Assembly: GCA_021738405.1 (NCBI GenBank)
Contig: JAIPCC010000008.1
Coordinates: 1-46,905 of the forward strand
Source of the DNA: Crocinitomicaceae bacterium
GTDB lineage: Bacteria > Bacteroidota > Bacteroidia > Flavobacteriales_D > Crocinitomicaceae
Direction of reading: 5' to 3'
DNA: 46,905 nucleotides
Shown here: positions 30,095 through 37,985 of the stretch, piece by piece
Position numbering within the stretch: position 1 is the stretch's first letter
Layout of the letters: every line of letters begins with the position of its first letter
Position numbers and translations under genes: made by a program
The notes under the pieces: model-generated
The model's input: only the letters and a program-made list of their open reading frames with translations
Told to the model about the DNA's origin: nothing
The model's database searches: none

Positions 30095-32032
30095 TTATTT
30101 GAGCAAATAATAAGAATGAGGTTCAAGGTTTCCACCAAATTCTAAATGCAACATTGGGTAGTAAAATCCATCAGACTTATGGACTTTGTTCAATCTTTTT
30201 TCAAAGTGTAATTGCACTGCCAAGGCCGCTAATTGCGTTTCATCTTTACCTATCAAATTAAAGGTTTGAATCGTGTTGAGGCACAAAATGACCTGCTTGA
30301 GCTGATTTGGATACAAGTCGGCAACATCTTGTTCGCTCAGTAGTTTATAGCAGTCTTTCACCTGGGCTTCAAATTCAGATCTAGCAACCATTGGTGACTG
30401 TTCTTTAGATGTGAGCAGGGTGAGGTAATCAAATCCGCGGTCACTTTTCTTCACAATGAAGTTATTCCAGAATGCAGGGTCGTTGATGATGTCAGCCTCG
30501 CCATCCCAATTGCTGATCTTCTCGAGGTGAAAATGGGCGCAAGTTAAAAGTGAATAATAATTCTTGTAAGGTAGTGCGCTGAAATAATGCCAATCGTATA
30601 AATCAAAAGTACCTTGTTCATTTTTGAGCAGGACATAAAACTTGAAGTCTTCTTGTGTGTAATAGTATTCCCGCTCTTGTACTGAGCGATGTTGCAATAA
30701 CACAGGGTAGATGAAAGCTGTTTTTTCTGGGTTGGAAAGGAGATAGTCTTTTACAACAGTGGGTTTGGTTTTCACATCAAAATTATATTCATTAATGTTA
30801 TCGGCAGTGATCCGTTGGAAATAATTGTTGTATTGGCTCGAGTCTTTGATGAGCTCATTGAGTAGCGGTTCAATATAGGTCTTGAGGAGTTGGCTTGTTT
30901 CTTTGGATTGGCTTTCCTGTTTCAAAATGATATTCGGTTCATTGTCATACAAATTTCCTGAGTCAAAAAAGGTGCTGAGCCATTGTGCTTCGTTATAGGA
31001 TAAAGTTGGAAAAGGAGTCAAGGAATTGTAGTAAAATCTATTTCGATAATAAGACAATCTATCAACTGAATAGAATATATTTTCATTTAATTGCGCGCAT
31101 TGAATTTCACCTTCAGCATTAATTTGAATTTTTATGAGCGTTACTTGTTGAATTTCTGAGTCATCATCAGCTCCTAACCAATACTCATCTTGAATTCGTT
31201 GTTGCGTGTACAATACAAATTTGTTTTGGTCTTGGCTCATTAAAATGCCATTTACCTGATCTAAATTGAGTCCGCTAATCGGGCAACCGATAAGTTTCTT
31301 TTGTAAGATGCCAACGCGTTCTTTCACGTAGCTTTCATTGCCTATTCCTAGCTCGCTTAATTTGGCTTCAATCATTTCGTTGCGTTGTTTTTCAGAGAAC
31401 AATTTGTTGTTGATCTTGTACAGCTCATCAAGCACCCAGTCTTGGCATGCCACTTCCGTATAAAATTGTTGCCAAAAGAAAAACCAAAGGGCTTCGTCTT
31501 GTTGTAGTTCTAATATGCGCCCGGTTGCACAAGAAAAGTGTTTACTCACCTTTGGTGCTCCCGCTTGACTTAAATCGATGATATCCATATCTAAGGAGGT
31601 TGTGGACGGACTCACTACGACGTTGCGGATGCCGATTTGAATATTTGGCTTGCCGAGTTCTTTTAAAGCTACTTCTTGAAGACTTATAAATACCTTGTCT
31701 TCAAATAAGTCGCTGTATTGCCTATAGATGTCTGTGATGGCGCTGTAAATTGGAAAATAATCTTTTGGATTTTCGGCTAGTTTTTGAATGAGCTCCATAT
31801 TGGCAAGCTCTATAAGATCCGATTTTTTGATATTATATTCGCCAGACTTACGCGCTATTTTGATTCCCATTAATTCTCTTTTCATCAAATTCTCTGATTC
31901 TTCGATCATTCCTGAACAGAGTGGCTCGGTAATTTGATAGTTTCCTTCTGTGGTAAAAAGGAAATGAATAGATTCTTGCGCTGAGCTAAAGTGGCATGCA
32001 AGAATGGAGAGAACAAGTAGGAAGTTTTTCAT
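30095..32032 (-). CDS. Unrecognised secreted protein
   Basis: 645 residues. I do not recognise a family. It begins with a clear signal peptide (MKNFLLVLSILACHFSSAQ), so it is exported to the periplasm or beyond; there is no lipobox and no T9SS sorting tail. The rest is soluble in character, rich in Gln, Asn, Tyr and acidic residues, with a few scattered Cys and no obvious repeats. The open frame extends to 32134, but the first 34 residues are not signal-like and overlap the pdhB terminator, so ATG 32032 is chosen. It stands alone between pdhB and rpsL; no clear promoter was seen. Confidence 0.75.
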   Translation of the reverse strand: MKNFLLVLSILACHFSSAQESIHFLFTTEGNYQITEPLCSGMIEESENLMKRELMGIKIARKSGEYNIKKSDLIELANMELIQKLAENPKDYFPIYSAITDIYRQYSDLFEDKVFISLQEVALKELGKPNIQIGIRNVVVSPSTTSLDMDIIDLSQAGAPKVSKHFSCATGRILELQQDEALWFFFWQQFYTEVACQDWVLDELYKINNKLFSEKQRNEMIEAKLSELGIGNESYVKERVGILQKKLIGCPISGLNLDQVNGILMSQDQNKFVLYTQQRIQDEYWLGADDDSEIQQVTLIKIQINAEGEIQCAQLNENIFYSVDRLSYYRNRFYYNSLTPFPTLSYNEAQWLSTFFDSGNLYDNEPNIILKQESQSKETSQLLKTYIEPLLNELIKDSSQYNNYFQRITADNINEYNFDVKTKPTVVKDYLLSNPEKTAFIYPVLLQHRSVQEREYYYTQEDFKFYVLLKNEQGTFDLYDWHYFSALPYKNYYSLLTCAHFHLEKISNWDGEADIINDPAFWNNFIVKKSDRGFDYLTLLTSKEQSPMVARSEFEAQVKDCYKLLSEQDVADLYPNQLKQVILCLNTIQTFNLIGKDETQLAALAVQLHFEKRLNKVHKSDGFYYPMLHLEFGGNLEPHSYYLLK

Positions 32033-32103
32033 AGCAAATGTTTGACTGGATATTCGATTTAAAATTGATAAGGATTCAAAGTAACGATTTTTGAAAACAA
32101 TAA

Positions 32104-32131
32104 AAAAGGAACCCGTATGAGGATTCCTTTT
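32104..32131 (-). terminator. Intrinsic terminator after pdhB
   Basis: AAAAGGAACC (32104-32113) pairs with GG-A-TTCCTTTT (32121-32131, one bulged A) around a seven-base loop; on the minus strand the stem is followed by six T. It lies 22 bases after the pdhB stop. Confidence 0.7.
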
Positions 32132-32153
32132 CAAATGTGCATTTTTAGAACAC

Positions 32154-33131
32154 TTACCTATAAAGTGTGGCTTTCACTGCCTTCACAATGCGCTCTACGT
32201 TTGGTAAAGCTTCGTCGATAAGCGTTGGGGAGAAAGCAAATGGGGTATCGGTTTGGGTCACGCGTTGTACAGGTGCATCTAGGTAATCAAATGCGTAGCG
32301 TTGGAGGTGATAAGCGATTTCGGAAGAAATACTTGCTAAAGGCCAAGCTTCTTCTACAACTACACAACGGTTGGTTTTCTTGATAGATTCAACGATGGTG
32401 CCGTAGTCGAGTGGGCGAATGGTGCGCAAATCGATGATTTCTACACTGATGTTTTCTTTGGCAAGTACATCGGCAGCTTCATGTGCTACTTTGATGATTT
32501 TCCCGAAGGTAACTAAAGTGATGTCGGTACCTTTTCTTTTGACGTCGGCAACGCCGATTGGAATGATGTATTCGCCTTCAGGCACTTCGCCTTTGTCTCC
32601 GTACATTTTTTCAGACTCTAAGAAAACAACAGGGTCGTTATCGCGAATGGCGGCTTTCAATAGGCCTTTTGCGTCGGCTGGGTTAGATGGCGTGATGACT
32701 TTTAAACCCGGTACATGTGCATAAAATGCTTCGAAACTTTGGGAGTGCGTAGCAGCTAGTTGACCTGCCGGACCGTTTCCACCGCGAAACACGATAGGAC
32801 ATCCGTATTGGCCACCAGACATCTGGAGCATTTTAGCTGCAGAGTTGATGATTTGATCGGCTGCAAGGATAGCGAAGTTCCAGGTCATGAACTCTACAAT
32901 AGGGCGCAAGCCGTTCATGGCTGCACCTACAGCAATACCTGAAAAACCAAGTTCGGCAATAGGTGTGTCGATGACGCGTTTTGCACCAAATTCGTCGAGC
33001 ATCCCTTGAGATACTTTGTAAGCACCGTTGTATTCGGCAACTTCTTCTCCGAGCAAAAATACGCTTTCATCTCTGCGCATTTCTTCGGACATGGCTTCTC
33101 TAAGGGCTTCTCTGAACTGTAGGGTTTTCAT
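32154..33131 (-). CDS. pdhB: Pyruvate dehydrogenase E1 component, beta subunit
   Basis: 325 residues. With the alpha subunit it forms the thiamine diphosphate E1 enzyme that decarboxylates pyruvate for acetyl-CoA synthesis. The beta-subunit core is clear: REALREAMSEEMRRDESVFL, LGEEVAEYNGAYKVSQGM, DTPIAELGFSGIAVGAAMNG, FRGGNGPAGQLAATHSQSFE and the C-terminal VVEEAWPLASISSEI. Related branched-chain oxoacid dehydrogenases look alike, but the motifs fit PdhB best. No pdhA or E2 gene is nearby; E1-beta unlinked from pdhA is common in Flavobacteriia. A -7 element (33152-33159) and a terminator frame it. Confidence 0.92.
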   Translation of the reverse strand: MKTLQFREALREAMSEEMRRDESVFLLGEEVAEYNGAYKVSQGMLDEFGAKRVIDTPIAELGFSGIAVGAAMNGLRPIVEFMTWNFAILAADQIINSAAKMLQMSGGQYGCPIVFRGGNGPAGQLAATHSQSFEAFYAHVPGLKVITPSNPADAKGLLKAAIRDNDPVVFLESEKMYGDKGEVPEGEYIIPIGVADVKRKGTDITLVTFGKIIKVAHEAADVLAKENISVEIIDLRTIRPLDYGTIVESIKKTNRCVVVEEAWPLASISSEIAYHLQRYAFDYLDAPVQRVTQTDTPFAFSPTLIDEALPNVERIVKAVKATLYR

Positions 33132-33151
33132 AGTGTCATTTTTACAATTAG

Positions 33152-33159
33152 CAAAATTA
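33152..33159 (-). promoter_or_regulatory. Bacteroidota-type -7 element for pdhB
   Basis: The minus strand reads TAATTTTG, matching TAnnTTTG, 20 bases before the pdhB ATG in the 53-base gap after clpX. A -33 box would fall in the clpX end; none is evident. Confidence 0.5.
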
Positions 33160-33184
33160 CAAATAAGTCAGAAACTATAAATGC

Positions 33185-34417
33185 TTATGCTACTTTAAGT
33201 GTTGCAATTTTTGATTTGCCAAATTGTTGGGTGGCGTAGTCTAGATTGACAGATAAGGATTTTTTGGTAGAACTCGGTAGTTCGAACATGGCGTCTGTGA
33301 GGATGGCCTCGCAAATGGAGCGCAGGCCTCTGGCACCTAAGCCGAATTCCATTGCTTTTTTTACGATGAAATCGAGTACTTCTTGATCGAGCTCTAGTTT
33401 GACGCCGTCGATATCAAATAACTTGGTGTATTGTTTCACCAAGGCGTTTTTAGGTTCGGTCAGAATGCGTTTGAGGTCGGCTTCTTTGAGTGGCTCTAGG
33501 TAGGTGAGCACAGGGAAACGACCAATGAGCTCTGGAATGAGACCAAAATTGCGGATATCAGTAGGGGTGATGTATTTGAGCAGGGAATCTTGTTCTATGC
33601 TTTGCTCGTCTGCGGATGAAAAACCAATGGTTTGTCTGTTCACGCGGTTGGCAATGAGTCTTTCGATGCCATCAAAGGCACCGCCACAGATAAACAAGAT
33701 GTTTTTGGTATCGATGGAAATCATTTTTTGCTCTGGGTGCTTGCGTCCGCCTTGTGGTGGCACATTGACTGTAGCGCCCTCGAGCAACTTGAGCAAGGCT
33801 TGTTGTACGCCTTCGCCAGAGACATCGCGGGTAATGCTTGGGTTGTCGTTCTTGCGGGCAATTTTGTCGACTTCATCGATGAAAACAATACCCATTTGAG
33901 CGTTTTCTACGTTGTAGTCTGCGGCTTGCAAGAGGCGAGACAAGATGCTTTCGACGTCTTCGCCAACATAGCCAGCTTCGGTAAGAACAGTGGCATCGGC
34001 AATGCAAAACGGCACGTTGAGCAGCTTCGCTATCGACTTGGCAAGTAGGGTTTTACCTGTGCCGGTGCGGCCAACGAGAATGACGTTAGATTTTTCAATC
34101 TCGACTTCATTTTCGGTGGTTTTTTGCTTGAGCCTTTTGAAGTGGTTATAGACCGCTACAGCTAAAACTTTTTTGGCGTCTTGTTGACCAATGACATATT
34201 GATCAAGGTGTGCCTTGATTTCTTGTGGCTTGAGCAAATTGAGCCCCTGAAAGGCAGCGCTTGTGGCACTTGGAGAAAGGGTGAGTTCTTCTTGTACAAT
34301 TTTACTTGCCTGATTGGCGCAGGAGTCGCAGATGTGGCCGTTTATGCCGGCAATCAGCATATTGACGCCAGAGCGCGGCGAACCGCAAAATGAACAAGTT
34401 GTTTCTTTTTTAGCCAT
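33185..34417 (-). CDS. clpX: ATP-dependent Clp protease ATP-binding subunit ClpX
   Basis: 410 residues. The AAA+ unfoldase feeds tagged proteins to ClpP. The N-terminal zinc-binding domain has CSFCGSPRSG and ICDSCANQA (Cys4). Walker A is GRTGTGKTLLAKSIA, the pore-1 loop is in AGYVGEDVESILSRL, and Walker B is GIVFIDEVDKIARK; the IGF-type ClpP-binding loop region follows RQTIGFSS. It starts 3 bases after the clpP stop, so both are made from one transcript. Confidence 0.98.
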   Translation of the reverse strand: MAKKETTCSFCGSPRSGVNMLIAGINGHICDSCANQASKIVQEELTLSPSATSAAFQGLNLLKPQEIKAHLDQYVIGQQDAKKVLAVAVYNHFKRLKQKTTENEVEIEKSNVILVGRTGTGKTLLAKSIAKLLNVPFCIADATVLTEAGYVGEDVESILSRLLQAADYNVENAQMGIVFIDEVDKIARKNDNPSITRDVSGEGVQQALLKLLEGATVNVPPQGGRKHPEQKMISIDTKNILFICGGAFDGIERLIANRVNRQTIGFSSADEQSIEQDSLLKYITPTDIRNFGLIPELIGRFPVLTYLEPLKEADLKRILTEPKNALVKQYTKLFDIDGVKLELDQEVLDFIVKKAMEFGLGARGLRSICEAILTDAMFELPSSTKKSLSVNLDYATQQFGKSKIATLKVA

Positions 34418-34420
34418 GTG

Positions 34421-35086
34421 TTATTTTGGATTGCGCAATAAGACTTCATCGACCATTCCGTAGGCTTTCGCTTCTTCGGAGGTCATCCAGTAGTCGCGGT
34501 CGGAGTCGGCCCATACTTTGTCGAAGTCTTGTTTGGAGTGCGTGGCAATAATATCGTAAAGTTCTTTTTTCAACTTTTGAATCTCGCGTGCGGTGATTTC
34601 GATGTCTGAGGCCTGGCCTTGTGCACCGCCAAGTGGTTGGTGAATCATGACGCGCGAATGTTTGAGTGCGCTGCGTTTGCCTTCTGCTCCTGCACAAAGT
34701 AGTACAGCGCCCATAGAAGCGGCCATACCTGTACAAATGGTAGCGACGTCAGGGCGGATGTATTGCATGGTGTCGTAGATACCCAAACCTGCGTATACAG
34801 AACCACCAGGAGAGTTGAGGTAAATTTGAATGTCTTTTTTGGCGTCAACGGACTCTAAAAACAAGAGTTGTGCGTTGATGATATTGGCTACTTGGTCATT
34901 GATGCCGGTGCCGAGAAAAATAATGCGGTCCATCATGAGGCGCGAAAAAACATCCATTTGTGTCATGTTCAAAGGGCGCTCTTCGATGATGTACGGAGTC
35001 ATGGAAGACTCGATATAGTGGTCCACGTTCATGCTGCTAATGCCCATGTGTTTGGTGGCGTATTTGCGAAATTCGTTGCTGTCCAT
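34421..35086 (-). CDS. clpP: ATP-dependent Clp protease proteolytic subunit ClpP
   Basis: 221 residues. The serine protease forms a 14-mer chamber. The catalytic serine is Ser124 in GMAASMGAVLL and the histidine is His149 in RVMIHQPLGG; the aspartate lies in the following handle region. The conserved IYLNSPGGSVYAGLGIYDTM is present. It leads clpX, with a TAAATTTG promoter element at 35107-35114 just upstream. Confidence 0.98.
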   Translation of the reverse strand: MDSNEFRKYATKHMGISSMNVDHYIESSMTPYIIEERPLNMTQMDVFSRLMMDRIIFLGTGINDQVANIINAQLLFLESVDAKKDIQIYLNSPGGSVYAGLGIYDTMQYIRPDVATICTGMAASMGAVLLCAGAEGKRSALKHSRVMIHQPLGGAQGQASDIEITAREIQKLKKELYDIIATHSKQDFDKVWADSDRDYWMTSEEAKAYGMVDEVLLRNPK

Positions 35087-35106
35087 CTTTTTTTATTTTA
35101 GAGTCT

Positions 35107-35114
35107 CAAATTTA
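35107..35114 (-). promoter_or_regulatory. Bacteroidota-type -7 element for clpP
   Basis: The minus strand reads TAAATTTG, matching TAnnTTTG, 20 bases before the clpP ATG and downstream of the terminator of the preceding gene. No clear -33 box. Confidence 0.55.
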
Positions 35115-35150
35115 GTGATAAAGGTTGGCTTTCTGCCTTACTTTTTTTCA

Positions 35151-35179
35151 AAAAAAAATCCTGAACGAATTCAGGATTT
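35151..35179 (-). terminator. Intrinsic terminator after the OmpA/TPR lipoprotein gene
   Basis: AAATCCTGAA (35156-35165) and TTCAGGATTT (35170-35179) form a perfect 10-base stem with a CGAA loop; on the minus strand it is followed by eight or more T. It ends 22 bases after the stop of the upstream gene and isolates clpPX. Confidence 0.88.
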
Positions 35180-35201
35180 CAAGAGTGTTAGAAGGTTGCG
35201 C

Positions 35202-36896
35202 TTATTTCACTAATTCGATGAAAGTAGCGTCGTTCATTAATTTGATAAACTCGCGGTCTTTGCTTGCTTTTTCTTTGAGTGCAGCATTTTTTGCAATTGC
35301 TGTTTTCAATTTCGCAACGACTGCGTCAGCGCTTGCACCGCTTCTTGCCTCGATGATGGCTTTGAGGTAAGCAAGTTCTGCTGTTTCTGTTAGGCTAGCG
35401 CTTGCTTTTTTCGCAGCATCTAGTTTGTTGTTTAGGATAAGCACAAGGACCTTGTTGTAAGAATCTTGTGTGAGGTTTTTCTCAGCAGCTGCGTAGTTGC
35501 CATCCATGATGTCTAAGACAGCTTGGTTGTAGTTATAAACACTTGTTTTGGCTGCACCAAGAAGTTTTTTGGTAGCGGCACGGTTGCCTTCTAAGATGAG
35601 GCTTGCTGCCAAGTTGTTTTTGGTAACCGGAACATCTTTGAGCTCGTTTGCTTTTTTGAAAGATTTAGCGGCGTCTTTTGTGTTGCCAAGTTCAAAAAGT
35701 GTAGCACCTAGATTGGTGTGGGCACGGTGGTCAGTAGCGTAGTTGGCCGCTGCAATACCGTAGATGCGCGCTTTTTCGTTTTGGTCAGTGGTGAGTTTGC
35801 CTGCAGTGAACAATAATTCTTCAATAGAAAGTGAGTTCGGGTTTTGAACGCTGGCTGCACGGAGTTCGTCGTCGGTAAGGCCGAATTCGGTATACTTTAC
35901 AACGACAACTGCACGGCGGATCATTGGGAATACATCGCGTTCGAGTTCTGTGTAGGCTTTGCCAAGATTGACCATGTCTTTTTCGCGTTGTTCGGCGTCT
36001 TTGGTCATTTCGAGGATGCGGATAAATAAGTTTTTATCGGCCTCAGGAATTGTTGTGGTGGCTGCGAGTTGGTTTTTGAAACCTTCGAAGTCTTCGCCAA
36101 ATTTAGCCAAAGCATAAGCGTTGGTATCTGCGTAGGCAGTAAGGTTTGCTTTTTTCATGAGGTCCGTGAGGGCCTTGCGCGCTGCAACCGTTCGATCAGA
36201 AGAAAGGTTGTCGTTTTTGGCAACTTCACCGTCTGGCGACGCATAACCGTTGATTTCGATACCTGTAATTTTGATTTTAGGATTGGTTTGAGCTGCTTGC
36301 ATCCAAGCCATTAAAGCGAGAATGTCTTGGTCTTTGACTTCATTTGCGCGAACGTCTGACTTTCCTTTTTCAAAGTTGAAGGTAGCTGTTGTGGTTTTGT
36401 CAAACTGACGAACCAAAGCGTCTTGCTCGGTGAGTACTTTGAAAGTTTTGTCAACGAGGTATGGTGTAATGATGGTAGCGTCGGCAATTTTGGTTTCTGG
36501 CAAAGCACCTTTTTCTTTGGTTTGCTTGTAAAGTTTACCAGTTATGATCAGGTCAGCGGCTTCCATTGATGGATCGTAAGCCAAAGTTTGTTCGAATGTT
36601 GCGGTGCCGCCGGTTTTGAAATCGATGGTGGTGCCGTTTCCGGTCACTTTAGAACCATTCACGTACCAAGTACCAACTGCAGTTGAGCCAATTTTTGGAG
36701 TGATTTCAGCTTTCGCCTTTTTTTGAATGCCTTTCTCAGGAACATTTACGGTAATGCTTACTTTCACGGAATCTCCGTGCATTTCTAGTGGATTCGGGTT
36801 CACTGTGTAAGTGATGTCTTTAACGAGGTCGCAAGAAGCAACAAAAAACGCCGCTGTTCCGATGAGTAAGGTTCCGTTTAAGCGAGTGAAATTCAT
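35202..36896 (-). CDS. Lipoprotein with OmpA-like domain and TPR-like repeats
   Basis: 564 residues. A lipoprotein signal ends at FVASC, so Cys20 is probably acylated and the protein anchored in the outer membrane. Residues ~30-150 look like beta-rich domains. An OmpA-like peptidoglycan-binding core follows: FNFEKGKSDVRANEV and then ITGIEINGYASPDGEVAKND with LSSDRTVAARKAL. The last ~200 residues are helical TPR-like repeats (HTNLGATLFELGNTKDAAKS is the clearest). ATG 36896 is chosen over 36923 because it starts the lipoprotein signal. It is likely a structural link between outer membrane and peptidoglycan; the exact role is unknown. Confidence 0.82.
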   Translation of the reverse strand: MNFTRLNGTLLIGTAAFFVASCDLVKDITYTVNPNPLEMHGDSVKVSITVNVPEKGIQKKAKAEITPKIGSTAVGTWYVNGSKVTGNGTTIDFKTGGTATFEQTLAYDPSMEAADLIITGKLYKQTKEKGALPETKIADATIITPYLVDKTFKVLTEQDALVRQFDKTTTATFNFEKGKSDVRANEVKDQDILALMAWMQAAQTNPKIKITGIEINGYASPDGEVAKNDNLSSDRTVAARKALTDLMKKANLTAYADTNAYALAKFGEDFEGFKNQLAATTTIPEADKNLFIRILEMTKDAEQREKDMVNLGKAYTELERDVFPMIRRAVVVVKYTEFGLTDDELRAASVQNPNSLSIEELLFTAGKLTTDQNEKARIYGIAAANYATDHRAHTNLGATLFELGNTKDAAKSFKKANELKDVPVTKNNLAASLILEGNRAATKKLLGAAKTSVYNYNQAVLDIMDGNYAAAEKNLTQDSYNKVLVLILNNKLDAAKKASASLTETAELAYLKAIIEARSGASADAVVAKLKTAIAKNAALKEKASKDREFIKLMNDATFIELVK

Positions 36897-36920
36897 GAGT
36901 TTAATTTTTATGATTCCTTG

Positions 36921-36928
36921 CAAAATTA
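36921..36928 (-). promoter_or_regulatory. Bacteroidota-type -7 element for the OmpA/TPR lipoprotein
   Basis: The minus strand reads TAATTTTG, matching TAnnTTTG, 24 bases before ATG 36896, in the 88-base gap after folK. No -33 box at normal spacing. Confidence 0.5.
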
Positions 36929-36984
36929 GGGAATAAATTTGATATCCTTATTTTTTGAGTCCAAGAACTTGAATTTTGTAAAAT

Positions 36985-37416
36985 TTAAAGCGGATTAAAA
37001 TCTAAATCCAAGGATTGAAGAGGGATCAAGACAAATTCACGGTCCTGGTAATGGGGGTGAGGTATTTGTAATTCAGGGCTTTGGATGCAAAGGCTTTCGT
37101 AAAAAATGATGTCGAGGTCGATGCAGCGGTCTTCGTAGTGCGCTGAATTCTTGACGCGCCCCAATGTTATTTCGATGGCCTGTAATGCTTTTAAAAGTGC
37201 GTAGGGGTTCAAGTCTGTGAGCAAGAGCAGACAACCGTTTACAAATTCGTTGTCCGAGATAAAACCTTGCGGCGCACTGCGGTAATAAGGTGAGACCTGA
37301 ACCACCTTGCCACAAGTTTGTGAAAGTGCATCGATGGCTTGTTGAATGTTTGCTTCTCTGTCGCCCAAATTAGAGCCAAACGCAATGACTACTCTGTTGT
37401 TGCTGCTTATTTCCAT
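36985..37416 (-). CDS. folK: 2-amino-4-hydroxy-6-hydroxymethyldihydropteridine pyrophosphokinase
   Basis: 143 residues. It transfers pyrophosphate from ATP to 6-hydroxymethyl-dihydropterin in folate synthesis. VVIAFGSNLGDREANIQQAI opens the protein; PYYRSAPQGFISDNEFVNGC and EDRCIDLDIIFYE with PHPHYQDREFVLIPL are the HPPK signatures, including the two Mg-binding Asp in DLDI. The start overlaps the gldD end by 10 bases, so it is the last gene of the topA-ssb-gldE-gldD transcript. Confidence 0.95.
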   Translation of the reverse strand: MEISSNNRVVIAFGSNLGDREANIQQAIDALSQTCGKVVQVSPYYRSAPQGFISDNEFVNGCLLLLTDLNPYALLKALQAIEITLGRVKNSAHYEDRCIDLDIIFYESLCIQSPELQIPHPHYQDREFVLIPLQSLDLDFNPL

Positions 37417-37985
37417 TTAAAACTGTGCACGAGTTCTTGTAAATCTGACTTCAGGTATTGCAAAGTTGGCCGCAGTGAGTCGTAATTGGGCCTGCAATTG
37501 AGCAAGACCTCTCCGCGCAGAAAGTGTTCTGTAGAGTCTGTGAGGTAAAACTGAAAATTAGTGGCCACATTGCCTTTGAGTTCGAAGAAGGTGCCGTATA
37601 CGCGTTTTTGAGGTTCAATGATTTGCTCAAAGTCAATTTTGTCGGCCATGATTTTGTGTTCGTCTACTTTGTCGTTGGCAAAATTGATGATTTCGGGCAA
37701 GGAATCTTTAGAAGGAAAGCGCAGGTAATACAAAAATAAGGTCCCGTTGAGCGGGCCTAAATCAATTTCTTGAACGCTGTAGTTGTTCTTGGATTGCTCA
37801 AATTTCTTTGGCATAAAAGAATTGGCCAACTTGAACTTGAAATCGTTGGGGCTGATGTAGTTGCGGTAGGCATGCGCAGGGAATTCGGTGCGCAAAAAAG
37901 TACTTGGTTTCGGAACTGGGTCTGGTGCGCCACAGGCTGTGAGGAGCAATAAACCGAGGTAAAAGAAGAGGAGTTTAATTTTCAT
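37407..37985 (-). CDS. gldD: Gliding motility lipoprotein GldD
   Basis: 192 residues. A lipoprotein signal (LLLLTACGAPDP) is followed by the GldD pattern: LRTEFPAHAYRNY, an ANSFMPKKFEQ stretch, and PKRVYGTFFELKGNVATNFQ-like core (here QKRVYGTFFELKGNVATNFQ). In Flavobacterium GldD is needed for gliding; its molecular job is not settled. The identification is supported by its overlap of 11 bases with gldE. Gliding itself cannot be inferred, since the T9SS core genes are outside the window. Confidence 0.92.
   Translation of the reverse strand: MKIKLLFFYLGLLLLTACGAPDPVPKPSTFLRTEFPAHAYRNYISPNDFKFKLANSFMPKKFEQSKNNYSVQEIDLGPLNGTLFLYYLRFPSKDSLPEIINFANDKVDEHKIMADKIDFEQIIEPQKRVYGTFFELKGNVATNFQFYLTDSTEHFLRGEVLLNCRPNYDSLRPTLQYLKSDLQELVHSFKWK

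Noticed and set aside
32063-32085. Promoter with TTACTTTG for the unknown secreted protein
   Set aside because: The TA-TTTG spacing is one base short of TAnnTTTG, and no -33 box was found.
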